Shown here piece after piece: positions 1 to 4,616 of a stretch of DNA of 6,963 nt. The number at the start of each line of letters is the position of its first letter. Position 1 is the first letter of the stretch. The notes beneath the pieces are model-generated. The model made no database searches, was not told where the DNA came from, and was given only the letters and a program-made list of their open reading frames with translations. The DNA comes from Bacteroidaceae bacterium (GTDB lineage Bacteria; Bacteroidota; Bacteroidia; Bacteroidales; Bacteroidaceae): NCBI GenBank assembly GCA_017618515.1, contig JAFZUB010000111.1, positions 1 through 6,963 on the forward strand. The letters are read 5' to 3'. A program made the translations under genes and the position numbers.

Positions 1-1
1 C

Positions 2-259
2 CGTGGCACGCAGGACGACGCCACGACCGACAGCCAGTTCAAGCAGATTATCAAGCAGGCGCGTACCATATATAATGACATCAACAAGAAGGCAAAGGAG
101 GGAAATCCCGACGCCACCGAGCGCAACCTCCGCATTGCCATCAAGTCAGATAAAGGCACGCCCTACAGTACAATCAAGCTTGTAATGAACTCGCTGCAGG
201 ATATCCAGGAAAACCGATATAACCTGCTCACCGAGCTCAAGGCAAGACCCACAGAATAA
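2..259 (+). CDS. exbD: ExbD-family biopolymer transporter, first copy (C-terminal part only)
   Basis: This is the last 85 codons of a gene whose start lies before the window; the frame opens at base 2 and stops with TAA at 257-259. ExbD is an inner-membrane protein with one TM helix and a periplasmic domain. With ExbB it forms the proton channel that energises TonB. The visible part carries the end of the periplasmic domain: a charged helical stretch (FKQIIKQARTIYNDINKKAK), then the strand-helix pattern of the family (LRIAIKSDKGTPYSTIKLVMNSLQDI). The membrane helix and its essential Asp are outside the window. The gene is followed after 15 bases by a second ExbD and then TonB, the usual Bacteroidetes order. 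The call rests on a C-terminal fragment plus context. Confidence 0.8.
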   Translation, partial: RGTQDDATTDSQFKQIIKQARTIYNDINKKAKEGNPDATERNLRIAIKSDKGTPYSTIKLVMNSLQDIQENRYNLLTELKARPTE

Positions 260-265
260 AGGAGG
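258..265 (+). promoter_or_regulatory. Strong Shine-Dalgarno site for the second exbD
   Basis: The sequence AAAGGAGG ends 9 bases before the ATG at 275 and overlaps the stop codon of the preceding exbD. It fixes that start. Such a strong site stands out because most genes in this window, as is common in Bacteroidetes, show no clear Shine-Dalgarno match. Confidence 0.75.
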
Positions 266-274
266 AACAATACA

Positions 275-913
275 ATGAAGACCAAACAAAAGAAAATGAA
301 CGCCCGCGTCGACTTTACGCCGATGGTGGACATGATGATGCTTCTTGTGACCTTCTTTATGCTCTGTACCACACTGGCAAAGCCGCAGACCATGGAGATT
401 GCCATGCCTACCAACAAGACTGAGGACAAAAACCGAAGTCAGGTAGACACCAAGGAGGCCGTCACCATTCTCCTTGACGAGAATGACCGTGTCTTCTACT
501 ACAAAGGCAAGCCCGCTGACGCCGCCCAGAACATCCGCGAGGTATTCTACCTCAGTAAGGATGCAAAGGGTGACCTCAAGAGCCTCCATGAAGTGCTGAA
601 GAAGGCCAACCCCGCATACGAGAAGGCAGAGAAAATCCGCAAGGAGTATGAGGGCCGCCTCAATGCCGCAGTAGGTGCAGCAAAGGGTCAGCAAGATGCT
701 ATCAAGGCTGAGTTTGACGAAAAGTTCAACGAGGCCAAAGCTGAGAAAGGTACTCCTCAGGTTCTTATCAAGCCGTGCGACGGCTCTACGTATGACAACC
801 TGATTGAGGTACTTGATGAAATGAGCCTCTGCAACATCGGCAAGTACGTTATCGTGCCCATCGATGATGGAGATAAGGCTACTCTGGACAATTATAAGGC
901 AACAACCAAATAA
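275..913 (+). CDS. exbD: ExbD-family biopolymer transporter, second copy
   Basis: This is a complete 212-residue ExbD. The cytoplasmic N-terminus is basic (MKTKQKKMNARVDFTPMVD). Asp19 sits at the start of the single membrane helix (about 18-36) and matches the proton-carrying Asp25 of E. coli ExbD. The periplasmic part has a first strand unit near residues 62-76 (VTILLDENDRVFYY) and the closing unit near 161-196 (PQVLIKPCDG, then YVIVPID). Between them, residues about 98-158 form a Lys/Glu/Ala-rich segment that is probably helical. It makes the protein about 70 residues longer than E. coli ExbD (141). A strong Shine-Dalgarno site supports the start. The gene lies 15 bases after a first ExbD and 12 bases before TonB, so it is part of one operon. 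In Bacteroidetes such sets power TonB-dependent uptake of glycans, metals and cofactors; which receptor this set serves cannot be read from the sequence. Confidence 0.93.
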   Translation: MKTKQKKMNARVDFTPMVDMMMLLVTFFMLCTTLAKPQTMEIAMPTNKTEDKNRSQVDTKEAVTILLDENDRVFYYKGKPADAAQNIREVFYLSKDAKGDLKSLHEVLKKANPAYEKAEKIRKEYEGRLNAAVGAAKGQQDAIKAEFDEKFNEAKAEKGTPQVLIKPCDGSTYDNLIEVLDEMSLCNIGKYVIVPIDDGDKATLDNYKATTK

Positions 914-925
914 AGCATAGCAGAT

Positions 926-1765
926 ATGGCAAAGATAGATATCCTTTCCAAAAATTGGAACGACATTCTCTTCGAAGGTCGCAACAAGGGCTATGGCGCC
1001 TATGAGCTGCGTGCTGAGACCGGCAAGCGCAATCTCAAGGCTCTCATCGCATTGCTCATACTGTTGGCTTTTGCCTACGCACTTCCTTACATCGTTTCAG
1101 GAATTGCCTCCGCTGTCGAGAGCCTTGGCTCCGACCAGGTGACCGAGCTCAGCAATATTGAGGCTGAGGAGGAAGAGGAAGACGAGATCCAGATAGAGGA
1201 GAACAAGCCCGATGAGGCACCTGCCGAGACAGTGACCGAGATGGCATCGTCCATCCAGTTCACCGTGCCGGAGATTACCGATAACGTGGCTGAAGATAAG
1301 GAGCTCATCGCACAGCAGAAAGCCCAGGAGGCTCGCGCAAAGATGGGTGAGTTCAATTTCCAGGGTAACGATGAAACCTCCACCAACATCAAGAGCGACA
1401 AGAAGCAGCTCGGTGACGTTGCCTCAGGCGGCGGCGGTGAGGGTGAGGCCAAGGTGTTTACCTATGTAGAGCAGATGCCTGTATTCCCGGGCGGCGAAGC
1501 TGCGCTGCAGAAGTTTATCCATGACCACCTCAAGTATCCTGCCGTATCCCTCGAGGAAGGTGTGCAGGGAACCGTAATGCTTCGTTTCGTGGTTAATGAG
1601 AACGGCTCCGTGGGTGAGGTGCAGATTCTGAAGAGCCTCGATACCTACTGCGACCGTGAGGCAAAGCGCGTTGTGCAGTCACTGCCGCGCTTCACTCCTG
1701 GACGCCAGCAGGGTAAGCCCGTGAAGGTGTGGTTCCAGTTCCCCATCCGATTCGAAATCCAGTAG
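926..1765 (+). CDS. tonB: TonB energy-transducing protein (Bacteroidetes type)
   Basis: This is a complete 279-residue TonB. The cytoplasmic N-terminus carries the Bacteroidetes-type motif FEGRNKGYGAYELR (residues 16-29), followed by one membrane anchor (about 37-60). The periplasmic linker (about 61-180) is strongly acidic at 79-100 (EAEEEEEDEIQIEENKPDE) and has a Gly-rich stretch at 168-174. This differs from the Pro/Lys-rich spacer of E. coli TonB. The TonB C-terminal domain covers about 181-279, with MPVFPGG (184-190), LKYPAVS (202-208), GVQGTVMLRFVV (212-223) and the end PRFTPGRQQGKPVKVWF (254-270). This domain contacts the TonB box of outer-membrane transporters. The gene follows exbD by 12 bases without a clear ribosome site, and a strong hairpin terminator lies about 20 bases after its stop. 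It is clearly the last gene of the operon. Confidence 0.96.
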   Translation: MAKIDILSKNWNDILFEGRNKGYGAYELRAETGKRNLKALIALLILLAFAYALPYIVSGIASAVESLGSDQVTELSNIEAEEEEEDEIQIEENKPDEAPAETVTEMASSIQFTVPEITDNVAEDKELIAQQKAQEARAKMGEFNFQGNDETSTNIKSDKKQLGDVASGGGGEGEAKVFTYVEQMPVFPGGEAALQKFIHDHLKYPAVSLEEGVQGTVMLRFVVNENGSVGEVQILKSLDTYCDREAKRVVQSLPRFTPGRQQGKPVKVWFQFPIRFEIQ

Positions 1766-1785
1766 CATAGACTACTCCCGCAAAT

Positions 1786-1821
1786 AAAACTCCGCAGGCT
1801 TTCAGGCTTGCGGAGTTTTTT
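1786..1821 (+). terminator. Intrinsic terminator after tonB
   Basis: An 11-bp perfect stem (AAAACTCCGCA at 1786-1796 pairing with TGCGGAGTTTT at 1809-1819) can be lengthened by weaker inner pairs around the loop TTCA. It is followed by a T run (1816-1821). The A run on the 5' side gives a T-rich tail on the other strand as well, so it may also stop transcription coming from the right. Confidence 0.9.
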
Positions 1822-1891
1822 ATGCCCATCTACGCTGCGCTGCACAAAGGGACATTAGACCTCGCGCGCGTACCATATTATATTATTTATA

Positions 1892-1993
1892 ATGCTATCT
1901 CGTGAGGATATAGCATGAGGCTTGGTTCGTACAAGCTCTGGGATACAGAAAACCGCCGTGCAATCCTTGCGGATGATGCACGGCGGCTTTTTC
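1892..1993 (+). ncRNA. Candidate small RNA or structured 3' region (weak)
   Basis: Between the two terminator hairpins lie two more hairpins on the + strand. The first has a 7-bp stem (ATGCTAT 1892-1898 with ATAGCAT 1910-1916). The second has a 5-bp stem (GCTTG 1920-1924 with CAAGC 1932-1936). The final hairpin at 1953-1986 with five T's would end such a transcript, giving about 100 nt. I found no convincing TTG-N19-TAnnTTTG promoter just upstream, although the 1871-1891 stretch is AT-rich. The structure may instead belong to the untranslated ends of the converging genes. I do not recognise it as a known RNA family. Confidence 0.25.
1949..1993. terminator. Bidirectional terminator between convergent tonB and SPOR gene
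   Basis: A 10-bp perfect GC-rich stem (CCGCCGTGCA 1953-1962 with TGCACGGCGG 1977-1986) encloses a small inner ATCC/GGAT helix with loop TTGC. On the + strand it is followed by TTTTT (1988-1992); on the - strand by TTTT (complement of 1949-1952). It lies about 28 bases after the stop of the minus-strand SPOR gene, which it most likely serves. It would also catch read-through from tonB or end a small RNA on the + strand. Confidence 0.85.
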
Positions 1994-2014
1994 TAAGCCT
2001 TGTATTGAAGTTGT

Positions 2015-2524
2015 TTACTTCTTGTAGAGCAGCCAGGCGTCGGGATATGTCTGACGCAGTGTCTGCAGTGCGGGAATAGCCTCTGCCTTAGTGTCGAAGG
2101 TGGCGGCGATCACGCGGTAGAGCTTGCGCTCGGGATTGAGGGCGATCTGTGCCTGGTATCCGTTCTGCTTCAGTTTTTGCTGCAGTCCGGTGGCGTTAGC
2201 CTGCAGGCTGAAAGCACCGCATACTACGCTGTAGGCCTTGAGACCTGCGCCGTCAACCACCTGCAGGGCCTCGGAGCGTACGCTTACATTGTCGTCCTGC
2301 GTTACGGGGGTAGTAGTAGTGGTTGTGGTTACGGGAGTGGCGGGCTGCACTGGGGTAACGTTAACGGTGGTGGGATCCTCAGTTACCTGCGTGTTGTTGG
2401 CGTTTTGTGCCTGTGCTTTCTCGTAGGCTTTCTTGTAGAGGCTCTCCTTTGACTTGCATGAGCTCATGCTGATGGCGAGCACCATGCTCAGCGCAACGGC
2501 TGCAAATGTTTTGGTCTTGTTCAT
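2015..2524 (-). CDS. SPOR-domain lipoprotein
   Basis: This gene encodes 169 residues. The N-terminus is a signal peptide with a lipobox-like MSSC, so Cys23 would be lipidated. The residues after it (KSKE) are not the acidic run typical of surface-exported Bacteroidetes lipoproteins, which suggests a periplasm-facing protein. A short charged helix (about 24-40) is followed by a Thr/Pro/Val-rich linker with seven Thr in a row (66-72). A C-terminal SPOR domain covers about 95-168: AYSVVCGAFS, a helix LQQKLKQNGYQAQIAL, LYRVIAATFDTKAEAIPALQTL, and the closing strand WLLYKK. SPOR domains bind peptidoglycan glycan strands stripped of stem peptides, usually at the division septum; a role in division or wall remodelling is inferred. 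The gene stands alone, with its own promoter upstream (2573-2603) and a terminator downstream. It has no TM segment beyond the signal peptide and no enzyme domain. Confidence 0.9.
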   Translation of the reverse strand: MNKTKTFAAVALSMVLAISMSSCKSKESLYKKAYEKAQAQNANNTQVTEDPTTVNVTPVQPATPVTTTTTTTPVTQDDNVSVRSEALQVVDGAGLKAYSVVCGAFSLQANATGLQQKLKQNGYQAQIALNPERKLYRVIAATFDTKAEAIPALQTLRQTYPDAWLLYKK

Positions 2525-2572
2525 TACGGTATGTTTTGAGGTTTAAAGTTTCGTTGTTGTAAAATCCGACTA

Positions 2573-2603
2573 CAAATTTAGCGATTTCTTTTTAATTGGC
2601 AAG
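2573..2603 (-). promoter_or_regulatory. Bacteroidetes-type promoter of the SPOR gene
   Basis: Read on the minus strand, the -33 element CTTG (2603-2600) is separated by exactly 19 bases from the -7 element TAAATTTG (2580-2573). This fits the Bacteroides primary sigma consensus TTTG-N19-TAnnTTTG, with one mismatch in the -33 box. Transcription would start near 2567, giving a leader of about 40-45 bases before the ATG at 2524. Confidence 0.8.
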
Positions 2604-2663
2604 GTTAAAAGCGCGATATTAATGTATTTTATGCTTTATTATTAAGTTTTTAGTGTTAGGATA

Positions 2664-2693
2664 TTGGTTTTTATGAAAAAGTGGCTAATTTTG
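2664..2693 (+). promoter_or_regulatory. Bacteroidetes-type promoter of the YtxH-DUF1469-ruvX run
   Basis: The -33 element TTG (2664-2666, preceded by AT) is separated by exactly 19 bases from the -7 element TAATTTTG (2686-2693), a full match to TAnnTTTG. Transcription would start near 2699, about 38 bases before the ATG at 2737. It points away from the SPOR promoter; the two -33 boxes are about 60 bases apart, so they do not overlap. Confidence 0.82.
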
Positions 2694-2736
2694 CAAACAA
2701 GAAACTGTTTTATAAACCTTATAAACTTTACTATTC

Positions 2737-2940
2737 ATGAAAGGTATAGGTGTATTTGCCGCTGTGCTTGGCGGCGCTGTGATTGGAGCAGCTTGCGGTC
2801 TGCTGTTTGCTCCTGAGAAAGGCTCTGACCTTCGTGCTAAGATTGCTGAGGCTGTACGCAACCGTGGCATCAAGCTGAACAAGAAGGAGATGGACAGCCT
2901 TGTTGACGATATCGCCGACGAGCTTCAGAGCGCAGAATAG
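2737..2940 (+). CDS. YtxH-like small membrane protein
   Basis: This is a 67-residue protein. Its N-terminal half is a Gly/Ala-rich membrane helix with small-residue spacing (GVFAAVLGGAVIGAACGLLF, about 5-24). The YtxH-type turn APEKGSDLR (25-33) follows, then a charged helical tail (AKIAEAVRNRG, then KKEMDSLVDDIADELQ). YtxH-like proteins are poorly understood and are often linked to general stress responses in Firmicutes. The layout of membrane helix plus charged helix also resembles the DUF883/ElaB-YqjD proteins, some of which tether ribosomes to the membrane in E. coli; that link is an inference. It is the first gene after a strong promoter, and its stop is 9 bases before the next start. 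Confidence 0.88.
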   Translation: MKGIGVFAAVLGGAVIGAACGLLFAPEKGSDLRAKIAEAVRNRGIKLNKKEMDSLVDDIADELQSAE

Positions 2941-2949
2941 CAGGGTGCC

Positions 2950-3318
2950 GTGGAGAAGTCTGCGATACATAGACTGATAGGCGGCGTCAAGCGCTACCTG
3001 CACTTGCAGCGCGACTTTGTGATGCTCACACTGGCTGAGAAGCTTACGGTGCTGCTTACGGTGTTGCTTGCCGGCGGTATCGTATTGCTGCTAGCTTCAC
3101 TGGTGCTTATCTTCGGCTCGCTGGCCGTTAGTGCGCAGTTGGCTGAGTGGACCGGCAGTGTGGCTGCAGGCCATTGCATTGTGGCAGCGTTCTATCTGTT
3201 GCTGGGCATCGTGGTGTGGCTCAACCGCAAGCGTTGGATAGCCAATCCTATTGCGGGATTTTTGGCTACTCTGCTGCTGGAGGACCTCGACGGTAAGTCT
3301 AAAGACGAAAAAGACTAA
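2950..3318 (+). CDS. DUF1469 / 'phage holin family' two-TM protein (YqjE-like)
   Basis: This is a 122-residue protein. An N-terminal amphipathic part (HRLIGGVKRYLHLQRDFVMLTLAEK, about 7-31) has the family's 'LTLAEKL' turn. Two membrane helices follow (about 33-58 and 70-92), separated by a short polar segment. After that come a basic stretch (NRKRWIANP) and an acidic/basic tail (LEDLDGKSKDEKD). The name 'phage holin family' comes from distant similarity; there is no lysin or phage gene nearby, so lysis is not implied. The start is GTG at 2950, the only plausible one because the same frame is closed by the TAG of the preceding gene at 2938-2940. With no clear ribosome site and a 9-base gap, translation is probably coupled to the YtxH gene. 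The next gene starts 4 bases after the stop. Confidence 0.88.
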   Translation: MEKSAIHRLIGGVKRYLHLQRDFVMLTLAEKLTVLLTVLLAGGIVLLLASLVLIFGSLAVSAQLAEWTGSVAAGHCIVAAFYLLLGIVVWLNRKRWIANPIAGFLATLLLEDLDGKSKDEKD

Positions 3319-3322
3319 GGCT

Positions 3323-3568
3323 ATGGGCAGGCAGAAATATACATTGCGCGATATTCGCCGTCGTAAGGCTGAGGTTGCTCGTCAGATAGCTGCCGAGAAG
3401 GCTGGCGTGCAGGATGAGTTGCGCCTGCTGACAAACCCGTCGGCGCTGATGCCTACGCTTATGCCGTGGCAAGGCTTTAAGACTGCGTTCCGTATTGCTA
3501 CGCGCGCGGTGTATGCTTACAAGATGGCATCGGCAGTGGTGTCGCTCTTCAGGAGGGGCGGTCGCTGA
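3323..3568 (+). CDS. Small basic protein of unknown function (YqjK-like by position and shape)
   Basis: This 81-residue protein matches no family I can name with confidence. The first 35 residues are a charged helix (RDIRRRKAEVARQIAAEKAGVQDELRLL by composition). A loop with NPSALMPTLMPWQ (38-50) follows, then an Arg/Ala/Tyr-rich amphipathic helix (52-77) ending in RRGGR. The lack of a signal peptide or long apolar helix suggests a cytoplasmic or membrane-surface protein. The chosen ATG at 3323 is 4 bases after the preceding stop; the same frame opens earlier, but that part overlaps the DUF1469 gene. Its stop TGA overlaps the ruvX ATG by one base, and its last codons contain the ruvX Shine-Dalgarno site. 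In enterobacteria the third gene after YqjD-YqjE is YqjK, also small with an Arg-rich N-terminal helix; similarity is by layout only. Confidence 0.75.
   Translation: MGRQKYTLRDIRRRKAEVARQIAAEKAGVQDELRLLTNPSALMPTLMPWQGFKTAFRIATRAVYAYKMASAVVSLFRRGGR
3551..3556 (+). promoter_or_regulatory. Shine-Dalgarno site for ruvX inside the upstream gene
   Basis: AGGAGG lies 11 bases before the ruvX ATG and encodes two Arg residues near the end of the preceding small protein. Together with the TGATG stop-start overlap it indicates translational coupling and decides the ruvX start. Confidence 0.7.
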
Positions 3569-3981
3569 TGGGCAGAATCCTGTCTATCGACTACGGCAAG
3601 AAACGCACGGGGCTGGCGGTAACCGACCCCGCGCAGATTATCGCCAATGGTCTTACCACGGTGGACACTGCGAAACTGTGGGAGTTTCTCACCGATTATG
3701 TCAGCCGCGAGGCGGTTGACAAGATTGTGGTGGGCATGCCTGTGCAGATGAACGGCCAGCCGTCGGACAACCAGCGCAACATTCTTCCGTTTGTCAGTCG
3801 CTGGCGCGAGAGCTATCCTGAGATTCCCATTGTAGAGTGCGACGAGCGCTTTACTTCGGTGATGGCTCAGCGCACCATGATTGACGCTGGGCTCGGCAAG
3901 ATGGCGCGCCGCAACAAGGCTCTTGTGGACGAGATTAGCGCGACGATAATCTTGCAGTCGTATATGGAGTCGCAAAGATAA
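3568..3981 (+). CDS. ruvX: RuvX/YqgF, RuvC-like nuclease for pre-16S rRNA processing
   Basis: This is a complete 137-residue YqgF/RuvX-family protein of normal length. Family motifs in order are SIDYGKKRTGLAVTDP (6-21), VVGMPVQMNGQPSDN (54-68), ECDERFTSVMAQ (90-101) and VDEISATIILQSY (120-132). The acidic residues of the RuvC-like RNase H fold are present as Asp8, Glu93 and Asp121, so the enzyme should be active. In E. coli YqgF is required for maturation of the 16S rRNA 5' end; it was first annotated as a Holliday-junction resolvase by fold. The start overlaps the stop of the upstream small gene (TGATG) and has an AGGAGG site. It is therefore the fourth gene of the run that starts at the 2664-2693 promoter. 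Confidence 0.96.
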   Translation: MGRILSIDYGKKRTGLAVTDPAQIIANGLTTVDTAKLWEFLTDYVSREAVDKIVVGMPVQMNGQPSDNQRNILPFVSRWRESYPEIPIVECDERFTSVMAQRTMIDAGLGKMARRNKALVDEISATIILQSYMESQR

Positions 3982-4010
3982 TCCCTTACTCCTATACCCC
4001 TTTCTCCTTA
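3982..4010 (+). repeat. Degenerate pyrimidine-rich seven-base periodic tract before def
   Basis: Directly after the ruvX stop the sequence reads as successive units TCCCTTA, CTCCTAT, ACCCCTT and TCTCCTT, variants of a CTCCTTA-like heptamer. It fills most of the 41-base gap before def. It shows no hairpin or promoter match. Function is unknown; it looks like decayed tandem repetition. Confidence 0.45.
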
Positions 4011-4022
4011 ATTAAACAAACA

Positions 4023-4580
4023 ATGATTTTACCTATTTATATATACGGTCAGCCTGTGCTGCGCAAGGTGGCAGAGGATGTGGAACTTAACAAAGAAGTG
4101 CTTGAGCCTCTCATTGCCGACATGTATGCCACTTTGGAAGTGTCGGAGGGCGTGGGTCTCGCCGCACCTCAGATAGGCAAAGCCATCCGCGTGGTGGTGG
4201 TTGACCTGAGCATGCTGGCTGAGGATCTGCCTGAATATAAAGACTTTCGCCATGCCTATATCAATGGTCACATAGTTGATGCCTCCGAGGAGACCGAGAC
4301 TATGAGCGAGGGCTGTCTCAGCCTGCCGGGCATCTCCGAGGAGGTGACGCGCCCCAAGCGTGTGCGCATTCAGTACTACGACGAGGAACTGCAGCCCCAC
4401 GATGAGTGGGTGGACGGTTTTCTTGCCCGTGTGCTGCAACATGAGCACGACCATCTGGAAGGCCATGTCTTCACCGATCGCATCAGTCCGTTCCGCCGTA
4501 GCATGATAAAAAGCAAGCTAACGGCATTTCTCAAGGGTAAGGCGCGCTGCCACTACAAAGTTAAGACAGTCAAGAGTTAG
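4023..4580 (+). CDS. def: Peptide deformylase
   Basis: This 185-residue enzyme removes the formyl group from the N-terminal Met of nascent proteins at the ribosome. All three family motifs are intact: GVGLAAPQ (43-50), EGCLS (97-101, metal ligand Cys99) and QHEHDHLEG (139-147, with metal ligands His140 and His144 and catalytic Glu141). The N-terminus ILPIYIYGQPVLR matches the family start, so the ATG at 4023 is right although it lacks a Shine-Dalgarno site. The last residues (KVKTVKS) and the stop codon are read from a heptamer-periodic tract (4559-4610), suggesting that the C-terminal tail is recent or variable. The gene sits 41 bases after ruvX and 36 bases before the TPR gene; whether it shares the ruvX transcript is not decided by the sequence. 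Confidence 0.97.
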   Translation: MILPIYIYGQPVLRKVAEDVELNKEVLEPLIADMYATLEVSEGVGLAAPQIGKAIRVVVVDLSMLAEDLPEYKDFRHAYINGHIVDASEETETMSEGCLSLPGISEEVTRPKRVRIQYYDEELQPHDEWVDGFLARVLQHEHDHLEGHVFTDRISPFRRSMIKSKLTAFLKGKARCHYKVKTVKS

Positions 4581-4610
4581 CAGTTTACAGTTAGGAATTA
4601 AGAATTGAAG
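4559..4610 (+). repeat. Degenerate seven-base tandem repeat across the def stop codon
   Basis: Units of seven bases follow each other with small changes: AGTTAAG (4559), a 9-base ACAGTCAAG, AGTTAGC (4575), AGTTTAC (4582), AGTTAGG (4589), AATTAAG (4596) and the 8-base AATTGAAG (4603). The def stop TAG (4578-4580) is inside the second AGTTAG unit. The tract runs to just before the TPR gene. Confidence 0.6.
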
Positions 4611-4616
4611 TTGGGA

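Noticed and set aside
146..694. Long open frame on the minus strand opposite exbD
   Set aside because: It is antisense to a certain exbD gene with a clear ribosome site; its translation is Leu/Val/His-rich with no recognisable domain and looks like a codon-bias shadow.
1866..1878. 13-base exact repeat GCGCGTACCATAT also present at 59-71
   Set aside because: One exact 13-mer pair is close to what chance gives in 7 kb, and the two copies sit in unrelated contexts (coding versus intergenic).
1915..2078. Small plus-strand frame starting at ATG 1915 in the intergenic region
   Set aside because: It runs through a strong terminator hairpin and into the antisense of the SPOR gene, without a ribosome site or domain, so it is not likely to be translated.
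2309..2329. GTA/GTG triplet run as a possible phase-variable microsatellite
   Set aside because: It encodes seven Thr in the SPOR-protein linker. Unit changes of three bases would only alter linker length, and the run is short and mixed.
2950..3318. Reading the 'phage holin family' protein as a sign of a prophage or lysis cassette
   Set aside because: It is a DUF1469-type membrane protein surrounded by core genes, with no endolysin, spanin or structural phage gene.
3251..3322. Upstream extension of the small protein before ruvX
   Set aside because: The added 24 residues would overlap the end of the DUF1469 gene and are Cys/Trp-rich shadow sequence; the ATG at 3323 gives the sensible 4-base gap.
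3517..3975. Open frame of about 150 codons on the minus strand opposite ruvX
   Set aside because: It is fully covered by ruvX with all its motifs; His/Arg-rich antisense composition indicates a shadow.
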